DNA from: Candidatus Babelota bacterium
GTDB lineage: Bacteria > Babelota > Babeliae > Babelales > Chromulinivoraceae
Direction: 5' to 3'
NCBI GenBank assembly: GCA_016183005.1
Contig: JACPFN010000002.1
Span: 37,163-101,162, forward strand
Length of the DNA: 64,000 nt
The stretch's first letter is position 1. Each line of letters starts with the position of its first letter. Under the pieces are notes generated by a model. The model ran no database searches. It saw only the letters and a list, made by a program, of their open reading frames with translations, and had not been told where the DNA came from. The translations under genes and the position numbers were made by a program. Below are positions 1-7,892 of the stretch, piece by piece.

Positions 1-1072
1 GTGAATGCTTTAATTGATCTGGATATACGAAATCATATTCAACGGCATAGCCATATTTTGCTATTTCAACATTTTCAAAACCTTTAATCGATCTGATAAA
101 TGCAAATTGTACATCTTCGGGAAGTGAGGTCGACATACCGCTTGGATATGCTTCAACATATTCGGTTGTTTCAGGTTCTACAAAAATATGATGACTATTT
201 TTATCGGCAAAACGTGCAATTTTATCTTCAACGGAGGGGCAGTAACGAGGACCAACACCTTTTATATTTCCGCTATACATAGCAGAGCGATGAATATTGT
301 TTTTGATAATTTCGTGAGTTGTTTGATTGGTGTATGCGATATAACAGTCACGTGTATTAACAACATTTATTGCTTCAAGTTCATATAGGGCATCGAGTGG
401 CTCAGTTTCCTGTTTTTCTAATTTAGAAAAATCAATGCTGCTTGTTACTAGGCGTGGAGGAGTGCCTGTTTTTAAGCGTCCAAGGCGTAAATTCAATTTA
501 GTTAAAAAATTAGAAAGTTTTAAAGCTGCTTGTTCATCACGACGTCCAGCTGGATAGTTTTTTTCACCGACGTGAATTAATCCATTTAAAAATGTACCTG
601 TTGTAAGAATTACTTGGTTGCTATGATAAATAATTCCTGATGCTGTTTTTATTCCTGTTATCTGTTTATTTTTGACGATAATCTCATCAACCATTTCTGT
701 GGCAATCGTTAAGTTACAACTATTTTGTAGTGTTTCGCTTGCAAGTTTAGAATAGGCGTCTTTATCAATTTGAAGTCTGAGTCCTTGAACAGCAGGCCCC
801 TTTTTAGTATTGAGCATACGTGCTTGAAGATAGGTTTTACTGCAAAGTTTTGGCATTAAGCCGCCGAGCGCTGAAATTTCAAAGACGATATGACCTTTAC
901 CAACACCCCCAATAGAAGGATTGCAGGGCATAAGGCCTATTTTTTCTTTAGAAAGGGTAATTAAGAGTGTTTTACAACCTATTTTTGATGCGGCATATGC
1001 AGCTTCAACGCCAGCATGACCACCGCCAACAACAATAACGTCAAAAGAATTTGAGATAGAACCGTTTTTCAT
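1..1072 (-). CDS. mnmG: tRNA uridine-34 5-carboxymethylaminomethyl modification enzyme MnmG (partial)
   Basis: The reverse strand from ATG 1072 reads about 357 residues and runs off the left edge, so the C-terminal helical domain that binds MnmE is missing. An N-terminal FAD Rossmann motif (VVGGGHAG, about residues 14-21) is followed by PCNPSIGGVGKGH (about 49-61), GTFLNG, LKTGTPPR and CPSVEDK, all diagnostic of GidA/MnmG. The family acts with MnmE to install the cmnm5 group on wobble uridine of certain tRNAs in the cytoplasm, using FAD and methylene-THF. Nothing in the visible part is truncated or frameshifted. The family is near certain. Confidence 0.96.
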   Translation of the reverse strand, partial: MKNGSISNSFDVIVVGGGHAGVEAAYAASKIGCKTLLITLSKEKIGLMPCNPSIGGVGKGHIVFEISALGGLMPKLCSKTYLQARMLNTKKGPAVQGLRLQIDKDAYSKLASETLQNSCNLTIATEMVDEIIVKNKQITGIKTASGIIYHSNQVILTTGTFLNGLIHVGEKNYPAGRRDEQAALKLSNFLTKLNLRLGRLKTGTPPRLVTSSIDFSKLEKQETEPLDALYELEAINVVNTRDCYIAYTNQTTHEIIKNNIHRSAMYSGNIKGVGPRYCPSVEDKIARFADKNSHHIFVEPETTEYVEAYPSGMSTSLPEDVQFAFIRSIKGFENVEIAKYGYAVEYDFVYPDQLKHS

Positions 1073-1176
1073 GATTTTTTAATATAGAAATAAAGCTTAT
1101 ATACTATATCTCAGTATACTTTATTTTGATTTTTTGCATAGAAGAAAGCTGTTTTGTTGTTATGCATGGAATTGAT

Positions 1177-1221
1177 TTTATACAAAATAGGTGCGCGTAT
1201 TGCGCACCTATTTTGTATAAA
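1177..1221 (-). terminator. 20-bp perfect inverted repeat, terminator-like
   Basis: Two perfectly complementary 20-bp arms (1177-1196 and 1202-1221) flank a 5-nt loop. The GC-rich core GGTGCGC/GCGCACC is bordered by A/T tracts, so the hairpin could terminate in either direction. It lies just downstream of the minus-strand gene ending at 1235 and upstream of mnmG. Confidence 0.7.
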
Positions 1222-1234
1222 TTTTATAATTTCA

Positions 1235-1486
1235 TTAATCTTTTCTGGATAATACAATTTCAGTATTTTCCCAAGGAAATGAAGGCTCTAAAAAAACCCA
1301 AGGTTTTTGAACGAGCGATGTAGCAGGAAGTGTTTCTTGAGAAGCTTCTTGGGCGGGTTCTTCTTGCTTGGCTAAAGATTCTGCTTGAGATGTATCGATC
1401 TCTTTGTTGTCTGACATTATGCTATTTGGTGTAGTTACTGTTACGATAAGCCACCCAAATAGCATTAAGTTTTTAAAATTGTTCAT
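1235..1486 (-). CDS. small secreted protein, unknown
   Basis: 83 residues. Residues 1 to about 25 (MNNFKNLMLFGWLIVTVTTP) look like a signal peptide or single membrane anchor. A low-complexity Glu/Gln/Ser/Ala stretch follows, then a Trp/Pro-containing end (KPWVFLEPSFPWENTEIVL). No family is recognised. It lies 19 bp downstream of the secreted gene at 1506-1877 on the same strand and may be co-transcribed with it. It ends before a strong hairpin. Confidence 0.55.
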   Translation of the reverse strand: MNNFKNLMLFGWLIVTVTTPNSIMSDNKEIDTSQAESLAKQEEPAQEASQETLPATSLVQKPWVFLEPSFPWENTEIVLSRKD

Positions 1487-1505
1487 AATTCACTCTCTTA
1501 TTTTC

Positions 1506-1877
1506 TTAAATCAAAAAAAATGCTTTAAATTGAAATGGAATAAAGGTTAGGATTGCTTCTTTGATATCTTTATCAACGTTTTTTAGAATAGTTCTAAAAT
1601 GATCAAAGTTTGTAGCGATCTCTTTTGGATTAAGGTGATCAACAGCTTTTTTCATATCCTTGTATTGGGATGTATGTGGAGCATCTTTTAGTATTTTATC
1701 TAGATCATGTTTGAGCGTGGTTAAGAACTTTTGTAACTCTTCTTTGTTTTTTATTATTTTTGCTTGTATTTGATGCTTTTGGACAGTTTCACGGATTCTT
1801 TTTTGAATTTGTACATCAGAATGTACTTGAATTGCGGATCCTAGAAAGAATATAGAAATTAATGTTATTTTTTTCAT
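1506..1877 (-). CDS. small secreted helical protein, paralogue of 2042-2425
   Basis: 123 residues with a clear signal peptide (MKKITLISIFFLGSAIQVHS). The mature part is helical and Lys-rich. It aligns end to end with the next upstream gene (2042-2425): both have a QxKIRE/RKVIQ-like start, LKKFLTPL/LQKFLTTL, APHTSQYK/APNTPEYK, a central asparagine-rich turn and a hydrophobic C-terminus (IPFQFKAFFLI/IPLAFRAILMI). The start has a strong Shine-Dalgarno in the context AAATGGAGGTTT. The product is probably exported; its function is unknown. Confidence 0.72.
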   Translation of the reverse strand: MKKITLISIFFLGSAIQVHSDVQIQKRIRETVQKHQIQAKIIKNKEELQKFLTTLKHDLDKILKDAPHTSQYKDMKKAVDHLNPKEIATNFDHFRTILKNVDKDIKEAILTFIPFQFKAFFLI

Positions 1878-1973
1878 AGAAAACCTCCATTTCCCATTTT
1901 AATATTTCATAACATAAAGATTTACTTTAGGATAGTAGCAATTTTAGCCTGTATAAGTCAATAGTATTAATGC

Positions 1974-2003
1974 AAAAACGGGTCTGATTAAAGACCCGTT
2001 TTT
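1974..2003 (-). terminator. intrinsic terminator after 2042-2425
   Basis: 12-bp arms (1974-1985 and 1992-2003) with core ACGGGTCT/AGACCCGT and a 6-nt loop, ending in a T5 run on the minus strand. It lies 38 bp after the stop of the minus-strand gene at 2042. Confidence 0.85.
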
Positions 2004-2041
2004 TAAATTTTATAATGAAAGCAGTAAGACTTTAATTCTAT

Positions 2042-2425
2042 CTAAATCATTAATATAGCTCTAAATGCTAATGGTATTGCATCTATGATAGTTTTTCTAA
2101 TATCACTATCTAAGCAGTTTAAGATTGCTTTTAAATTACTAATAATGCTTACAATTTGATCAGTATTCATAGAGTTTAATGCTTCTTTTAGTTTTTTATA
2201 TTCAGGTGTATTAGGAGCGTGTTGTACGGCGGTTTTAAGATCTTTGATTAGCGGGGTTAAGAATTTTTTAAGATCTGTTGAGGTTTTAACTTCATGTAAT
2301 TTTGCCTGATGAGCTTGAATTACTTTTCTGATTTTATCTTGGGTAATTTGATCTGCTTGGACTGCTTGTTCAAATATTCCTGCTCCAAGGATAACTGCAA
2401 GAACTAATGTTTTTATACTTTTCAT
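2042..2425 (-). CDS. small secreted helical protein, paralogue of 1506-1877
   Basis: 127 residues with a signal peptide ending near AVQA (residues 20-24). The rest is predicted helical: an Ile/Lys-rich helix, the APNTPEYKKLKEALNSMN segment, then a hydrophobic C-terminal helix. It clearly shares ancestry with its neighbour at 1506-1877, so this is a tandem duplication that has diverged. The spacer between them holds this gene's own terminator, so the two are probably transcribed separately. No domain of known function is recognised. Confidence 0.75.
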   Translation of the reverse strand: MKSIKTLVLAVILGAGIFEQAVQADQITQDKIRKVIQAHQAKLHEVKTSTDLKKFLTPLIKDLKTAVQHAPNTPEYKKLKEALNSMNTDQIVSIISNLKAILNCLDSDIRKTIIDAIPLAFRAILMI

Positions 2426-2642
2426 ATTTTTTCCTTTGGTTTTGGATTATTGTTAATGAATTTTTTAAAAAACAACCATTTTCCTGTTTTCTTTATAAAC
2501 TTATTCTTTAAACCCGAATATAATTTTCAATCTATTTATAGCATTAAGTTACCACAGGAAGCATTAATGATCAAAAGGGGTGGTGGTATTTTAAAATTAA
2601 GGTTGAATTTTTTATATTAAAAGTTACGATAGAAAGGGTATT

Positions 2643-3731
2643 TTGATACTGTTATTAAGGATTATTATGTTGTATTATTTGGGCATGAAGTTTGTGCCTT
2701 TTTTTAGTTCTTTTCAGGTTATACATTATATTTCTTTTCGAGCCATTATGGCTCTTTTAACGACATTTTTTATGTCTGTTTTATTGGGTAGGCGCTTTAT
2801 AGCATTTTCCGCTAGTGCATTTCAAAATACAGCTCGTCCTTTTACTCCAGAAAATCATCAACAGAAGGGTTCTACTCCGACTATGGGCGGGATTTTTATT
2901 ATTGGAATATCCTTTCTGAATATAGCCTTATGGTGTGACTTAACTCGTCAAGAACCATGGATTTTAGCTTTATCCTTGATTCTTTTTGGGGCAATTGGTC
3001 TTTTGGATGATATTTCAAAGGTTAAATTTAAAAAGGGCATTTCTGCGCGCTTAAAATTTAGGTTGCAGCTCATTTGTGCTATTTTAGTGATTCTGTTTTG
3101 GATTGTTTTAAAAAATCCATCCTGGGTTATTTATATGCCAATTTTTAAGGAATTGATCATGCCTGTTGGTGTTTTTTTTATTCCATGGCTTATTTTAGTG
3201 ATTGTAGGTACCAGTAATGCAGTTAATTTAACAGATGGTCTAGATGGTCTTGCGATAGGGATTTTGATTACCAGTTTTGTATTTTTTGGTGGGGTTGCCT
3301 ATATTAGTGGCCATATAGATTTTGCTCACTATTTGCATATGCCCTATGTTGGATGTAGCGAGGCTGTTATTGTAGCAGCTGTTTTAACTGGTGCTTGTTT
3401 GGGGTTCTATTGGTTTAATGCCCATCCAGCAGAGATATTCATGGGTGATGTTGGTTCATTATCTTTAGGTGCGACTCTTGCTATGTTTGCAATTATAACT
3501 CGCCAGGAGATGCTTTTGCCAATTGTAGGGGGAGTTTTTGTGGCAGAGGCTTTGTCGGTAATTTTGCAGATAGCATCTATTAAAATATTTAAAAGGCGTA
3601 TTTTAAGGATGTCGCCCTTGCATCATCATTTTGAGGTGATTGGTTGGAGAGAAACAAAAGTAACAACACGTTTCCATATTATTACTTTAATATTATCCTT
3701 ATTTGCTGCTGTATGTTTGAAATTGCGCTAG
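2643..3731 (+). CDS. mraY: phospho-N-acetylmuramoyl-pentapeptide transferase MraY
   Basis: 362 residues. This polytopic membrane enzyme transfers phospho-MurNAc-pentapeptide to undecaprenyl phosphate, making lipid I. Diagnostic segments are present in order: STPTMGGI (near residue 79), GAIGLLDDISK with the conserved Asp pair, NAVNLTDGLDGLA, FNAHPAEIFMGDVGSL and the HHHFE motif near the C-terminus. About ten membrane segments are visible. I chose the TTG start at 2643 because GAAAGGG lies about 5 nt upstream; an in-frame ATG at 2667 is a possible alternative and matches the E. coli N-terminus about as well. It stands apart from a mur/fts cluster. Together with murB and murE in this window it argues for a working peptidoglycan pathway. 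Confidence 0.97.
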   Translation: MILLLRIIMLYYLGMKFVPFFSSFQVIHYISFRAIMALLTTFFMSVLLGRRFIAFSASAFQNTARPFTPENHQQKGSTPTMGGIFIIGISFLNIALWCDLTRQEPWILALSLILFGAIGLLDDISKVKFKKGISARLKFRLQLICAILVILFWIVLKNPSWVIYMPIFKELIMPVGVFFIPWLILVIVGTSNAVNLTDGLDGLAIGILITSFVFFGGVAYISGHIDFAHYLHMPYVGCSEAVIVAAVLTGACLGFYWFNAHPAEIFMGDVGSLSLGATLAMFAIITRQEMLLPIVGGVFVAEALSVILQIASIKIFKRRILRMSPLHHHFEVIGWRETKVTTRFHIITLILSLFAAVCLKLR

Positions 3732-3774
3732 CTTAGAGTCCGTTTTTTGCTTTTGGTGATTTTTTTAAAAGTTA

Positions 3775-3808
3775 TAGGATAGCGATAAAATTTCTTATCG
3801 CTATCCTA
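3775..3808. terminator. bidirectional hairpin between mraY and the convergent secreted gene
   Basis: 14-bp perfect arms (3775-3788, 3795-3808), core AGGATAGCGATAA, 6-nt loop. It lies between two convergent genes. A T7 run precedes it on the plus strand and would serve transcripts of neither gene cleanly, so the terminator role rests mainly on position. Confidence 0.65.
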
Positions 3809-3834
3809 ATACATTAAACTATTTTTTAATTAAA

Positions 3835-4806
3835 TTATTGAGCTGGAACGCTTGGAATACTACCGTAGAAGCGGCTAGGAATAGATTTACCATATTCTGC
3901 GGCAGAACTAATCCAATCTGCGCTGCGACCAGGAATAGATTTACCATATTCAGTGACAGAATTAATTAAGTTTGCACTATGATTATGTATAGATTTACCA
4001 TATTCAGCAACAGAGCTAACCAAGTTTGAACCGGTAGAATAGGCGGAATTTTTTAGATCTTCCATGTATGCGCCGGCATTTTGTAATCCCTTGATTATAT
4101 TATCTTTATAATAAATTCCACCGACAATTGCACCAAGAGTAGCAATTGTTTTTAACATTCTGCTTTTCCAGTATAAATATGAATTAGCTTTTTCTTCCAT
4201 TCTTGTAGCTAATATTTTACCATACAAACCATGTCTGCTTGCAAGCTTAGATAATTGTTGTAATTCTCGCATCAACTGATCAATTTCTGGTGATGTATTA
4301 CTTGATGCCCAGCTTGATGGGTTAGCCCATTCGGATGGAGAAATCCAACTAGATTTAATTCCTGTAAAGAATATATTCATATATTTACCTTCAATGCTTG
4401 CTAGATAATTATTATAGTGAACTAAATGCATGATAACATCTTCAAATACTTCTAATACAGCAATACTACTGGTAGCATCTGTAGATGTAGATACTTGTTG
4501 TACTATGTCCTGATAGCGAGGTATCTCGGTATTTTGAGGTGTGTTGGTAAAACTTTGTAGTAATAATCTTCGTTGTAAAAATGCAGGTTCATTTATTACT
4601 CTCATGATGGCACCGCGCTTAATTTTTAATGGGCCACTTGGATTTAGTGGATTCCGGACATACTCGTCTTCAAGTTGTAATGGACCCCATGCTGGAGCAT
4701 ATCCTGGTTCTTCTGTCTGTATACCTATGCTAGGGGCGTAGACCCTTGAAGCTATGATGCTTGTGGCCAATAAAATACTTAGACAAAGTCTATTTTTGTT
4801 TAGCAT
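3835..4806 (-). CDS. secreted Trp-rich family protein with C-terminal 18-residue repeats
   Basis: 323 residues. Signal peptide at residues 1-24 (ends RVYA). The mature protein begins with a GPLQL segment and an RGAIM motif. A helical region follows, then the family core EGKYMNIFFTGIKSSW, SPSEWANPSSW and EIDQLMRELQQLSKLASRHG. A short hydrophobic helix (TLGAIVGGIYYK) comes before an extra C-terminal tail of three exact-length 18-residue repeats, each containing EYGKSI. Genes at 5009-5674 and 33836-34462 share the core but not the repeat tail. The start has an AAATGGAGGTTT Shine-Dalgarno context. The family is unknown to me; it is likely exported and possibly membrane-active or host-directed. 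Confidence 0.75.
   Translation of the reverse strand: MLNKNRLCLSILLATSIIASRVYAPSIGIQTEEPGYAPAWGPLQLEDEYVRNPLNPSGPLKIKRGAIMRVINEPAFLQRRLLLQSFTNTPQNTEIPRYQDIVQQVSTSTDATSSIAVLEVFEDVIMHLVHYNNYLASIEGKYMNIFFTGIKSSWISPSEWANPSSWASSNTSPEIDQLMRELQQLSKLASRHGLYGKILATRMEEKANSYLYWKSRMLKTIATLGAIVGGIYYKDNIIKGLQNAGAYMEDLKNSAYSTGSNLVSSVAEYGKSIHNHSANLINSVTEYGKSIPGRSADWISSAAEYGKSIPSRFYGSIPSVPAQ
3847..4008 (-). repeat. three tandem 54-bp (18-residue) in-frame repeats
   Basis: Three contiguous 54-bp units (3847-3900, 3901-3954, 3955-4008) encode AEYGKSIHNHSANLINSV-type units. The 16-nt string ATAGATTTACCATATT recurs at 3881, 3935 and 3989, exactly 54 bp apart. Eighteen residues equal five alpha-helical turns, so the same helix face would repeat in each unit. 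Confidence 0.88.
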
Positions 4807-5008
4807 GAAACCTCCATTTATGGTTTTATTTTAAATCAAAATTAACAATTCACTTTAAGTTATCAATATTCAATGCCGACTTGCAATAGTTTTTTTATCT
4901 CTTTAATAAATCTGATAGATGATAGTTGGTTAATTCTATTTATTTAACTAAAATGAGCTATCAGACCTTGGTTAATTGGGTCCTTGTTTGAAAATATTTG
5001 ATAAATAT

Positions 5009-5674
5009 TTAGAAACGGATACCAATTTTCTGTTTATAGACAATGCCTAGAGTTAATGCGCTTAAGGCACCAATTGCTTTAAGTGTGTTTGCTTTCCAGT
5101 TTCGATAGGAAATTATTTTGGCTTTTAATCTTGCCGATGTAACCCAAGAATGTTTTGATGCAATATTTGTTAACTGTTCAAGTTCTGCCATAAGCTGTCT
5201 TATTTCATCAGAACTATAACTTGATATCCAGCTATTAATATTTAGCCATTCAGATAGGTAAAACCAGTTATATTGGATGCCAGTTATAAAGATGTTAATA
5301 TTTTTTCCTTCAACGCAAAAAAGATAATGATTATAGTGTAGATAGCGCATTATTGCTTTTTCAAGCGCTTCTATTACCATTGTTGCATTTGAGCTATTGG
5401 TTGAAATTTGTAAAGCATCTACAATCTCTTCGTAGGGTGGTAATGGCTGTGTTGATGGAATGTTTAAAAATTGATAAATACTTGTTAATTCTCCAGCAAA
5501 ATCTGGGTCTGTCATAATGGTATTCATAATAATACCACGCTTGACAAGGCGGTTGTAGGTGATTTGGTTTGTTTGTATTTTATCACCAAGTTGTAAAGAG
5601 CCATTTTGTGGGATATATGACAATCCTGTTTGAGCAATGCTTGTTATAAGTAAGGCATATAGTATTTTTTTCAT
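5009..5674 (-). CDS. secreted Trp-rich family protein
   Basis: 221 residues from ATG 5674, which has AAGGAT upstream. A longer in-frame reading starts at 5758 but would bury the signal peptide, so the shorter start is preferred. The signal peptide is MKKILYALLITSIAQTGLS. Features shared with the 3835-4806 protein, in order: GSLQLGDK, a KRGIIM motif, EGKNINIFITGIQYNW, SEWLNINSWIS, EIRQLMAELEQLTNIASKHS and a C-terminal hydrophobic helix (IGALSALTLGIVYKQKIG). It lacks the 18-residue repeats. It is the upstream neighbour of 3835-4806 on the same strand, so the pair is a local duplication. Function unknown. Confidence 0.75.
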   Translation of the reverse strand: MKKILYALLITSIAQTGLSYIPQNGSLQLGDKIQTNQITYNRLVKRGIIMNTIMTDPDFAGELTSIYQFLNIPSTQPLPPYEEIVDALQISTNSSNATMVIEALEKAIMRYLHYNHYLFCVEGKNINIFITGIQYNWFYLSEWLNINSWISSYSSDEIRQLMAELEQLTNIASKHSWVTSARLKAKIISYRNWKANTLKAIGALSALTLGIVYKQKIGIRF

Positions 5675-5841
5675 AATTAAAATCCTTTGCGTATATTTTT
5701 TGTTTATTAAGGTTAAGAATCTACTTGCGATTTTGTCATAAAGTAGTTTTTGTGTCAAGTGGATGACCTAGTTCTATACATAGAGGTATTGAATTTTTAG
5801 GTATAATTTTAATCTTGCACTATGTGTCCGCCATGATTGCT

Positions 5842-7143
5842 TTATAGATTAATATTATTTTGACTTACCTTTTTATGGGTAATTGTAAACATTGAAATTC
5901 CTATTAAAAGCATGATTCCAAATAAATATAATGAGGTAATATTATACTGGATTGTGCTTATAATACATGAGCTAATAAGCCCTAAGCAAGTTAGTAGCGA
6001 CAGCCAACCTAATATTTTTGATTTTTGAGTTGTATATAAAAATGCAATAGTGCTAATGGTATAGGTTATAGTTCCGCCTAGGGTTGAAATTTGCTGCAAA
6101 GGAATTTTATTACCACCTGTAATCCAGAGATATACTGCGCAAATAAAACCTTCTATAAGTACTGCCATGTAGGGAATTGAATATTTATTAAATGTGGTTA
6201 GTTTGTCGCTGGCAATGATATGCTTATGCTCAGCAAGAGCATATAGGTTCCATGAGTTTGAAAAGAGAATTCCATAAGCTGCGCCCATGGCAGAAAGTCC
6301 AATCAGAAAGCTGATAGCTGTTATTAGTTTTGACTGAAGAAATTCTCCGGCAGGGACAAGGCTCATTAGGTACTGATAAGAATCTGAATAGGAGCTTAAA
6401 TTAATGATGTTTGGCTTTAGCATGAGTCCAGTTAATGTTTGAAATATTACATAGATCAGCATAACTGTAAAAAATGAATAAAAGATAGCTTTGGGTGCAT
6501 TTTTAGATGAATTTTCAATATTTCTGCTTACTGAACAAGCAGCTTCAAATCCAGAAAAGCAATATAGGACCAATGGGAGCATGAATATAAAGTTTTGGTA
6601 GGGAATATCAAATGGGTATGCTGAAAGTAAATTAATATTAAAATGGTATGTGCCGAGTAAAATTAGCCCCATTAATGGAAATATTTTGGATGTAACAAAT
6701 ATTTTTTGTATTATAAGTCCTGTTTTCATATTTAAGCAGTTAAGTAGTATATAAAAGGCAAGGATACTTAAGCTTACAAGCATTGGATTTATGGTATCAA
6801 ATGGGTTGGGAAATAACTTGCGTAAAAATGTTGTAACAACATTCATATAGACTGTAACAGAAGCTAATTTACCAAAGAAATAGGTCCAACCACTTAAAAA
6901 TCCTAAAAAAGGGTGAATCTGTTTACCGTATTCATAGAATCCGCCAGATGGAAATTTTTCAACTAACTGTGCAAATGTAAATATTAGCGGAAACATAAAG
7001 CATCCTACAATAGCGTACAAAAGTCCTCCGAAAATACTGAGCTTTTCAGTTAAATCAAAAATATTTATGAAAATTCCAGCACCAGCCATAATATTTATAT
7101 TCATTAAAATAGCTGATTGTAATGATATGGTATGACGTTTCAT
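5842..7143 (-). CDS. APC-superfamily amino acid permease
   Basis: 433 residues with about 12 predicted membrane segments. The N-terminal NINIMAGAGIFINIF matches the helix-1 GxG substrate-binding break of APC transporters. FPSGGFYEYGKQ follows, and FSGFEAACSVSRNIENSSKNAPKAI matches the conserved helix-6/7 region (E-x-x-x-NP/NAPKA-type). It probably imports amino acids from the surroundings or host cytosol; the substrate cannot be read from sequence. It is 8 bp from the methyltransferase gene at 7152-7892 on the same strand and may be co-transcribed with tgt. Confidence 0.85.
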   Translation of the reverse strand: MKRHTISLQSAILMNINIMAGAGIFINIFDLTEKLSIFGGLLYAIVGCFMFPLIFTFAQLVEKFPSGGFYEYGKQIHPFLGFLSGWTYFFGKLASVTVYMNVVTTFLRKLFPNPFDTINPMLVSLSILAFYILLNCLNMKTGLIIQKIFVTSKIFPLMGLILLGTYHFNINLLSAYPFDIPYQNFIFMLPLVLYCFSGFEAACSVSRNIENSSKNAPKAIFYSFFTVMLIYVIFQTLTGLMLKPNIINLSSYSDSYQYLMSLVPAGEFLQSKLITAISFLIGLSAMGAAYGILFSNSWNLYALAEHKHIIASDKLTTFNKYSIPYMAVLIEGFICAVYLWITGGNKIPLQQISTLGGTITYTISTIAFLYTTQKSKILGWLSLLTCLGLISSCIISTIQYNITSLYLFGIMLLIGISMFTITHKKVSQNNINL

Positions 7144-7151
7144 GAATTTCC

Positions 7152-7892
7152 TTATTTATCTTGAGATTTAAGATACATGGCAATCGATCCAGCGACAGCA
7201 GCATTTAAGCTTTCCGCGTGCCCTTTCATCGGTATGGTCATATGGGTAGCGCATTGCCCAATGATATGTTCTGATAGCCCTTGACCTTCGTTGCCAACAA
7301 CTAAAATACTATTTTTTAGGTCGATATCTTCAGGTTTTTTATCTGAATTAACAATGAGTGCACAAAGTGAAATCGATTTCATGTGGCTTTTTAAAATATC
7401 CCAGGAACATGTAATAAACTTTATATGAGCAAGTGTTCCTGTTGTTGCTTGTATAACTTTTGGACTATAAACATCAACGCTATCAACGATATAAACAGCT
7501 TCAAGTCCCATAGCGCATGCTGATCTTATAAGAGTACCTAGGTTTCCTGGATCTTGGATCTGGACGAAGGCTGCAGAATTGGTTGTAACGATAAAGTCAT
7601 GTTGTTTCATGGCAAAAATTCCAACGATCCCAGTAGGGGTTATTGTTGTACTGATTTTTTGCATAATTTCATCGGTTACAAGGTAGGTTTCATTAATTAA
7701 AAAATCATCTTGATGTTGTAGGTAGTTGCTTTCTGTCATGAATATAGATTTAAGCGTAAAATTTGCGCTAAGCAATGATTTACAGGTTTTAAATCCTTGA
7801 GCAATAAACTCTTGATGGGTATAGCGATATTTTTTATTTTGTAATTGTTGCAAATGTTTGATTTTTGGATTTTGTAATGATTGTATAATCAT
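7152..7892 (-). CDS. TrmH/SpoU-family RNA 2'-O-methyltransferase
   Basis: 246 residues. The N-terminal substrate-binding region (about residues 1-90) starts with the common SLQNPKIKHLQQL. The SPOUT domain shows IQDPGNLGTLIRSA (motif 1), VVGNEGQGLS (motif 2) and IPMKGHAESLNAAVAGSI (motif 3, knot, with ESLN for SAM binding). The family methylates ribose in rRNA or tRNA; the target nucleotide is not evident. The start codon overlaps the tgt stop by 4 bp (ATGA), so the two are translationally coupled. Confidence 0.9.
   Translation of the reverse strand: MIIQSLQNPKIKHLQQLQNKKYRYTHQEFIAQGFKTCKSLLSANFTLKSIFMTESNYLQHQDDFLINETYLVTDEIMQKISTTITPTGIVGIFAMKQHDFIVTTNSAAFVQIQDPGNLGTLIRSACAMGLEAVYIVDSVDVYSPKVIQATTGTLAHIKFITCSWDILKSHMKSISLCALIVNSDKKPEDIDLKNSILVVGNEGQGLSEHIIGQCATHMTIPMKGHAESLNAAVAGSIAMYLKSQDK

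Noticed and set aside
1..388. Plus-strand open frames at 100-388
   Set aside because: They are antisense to mnmG, whose family motifs are clear.
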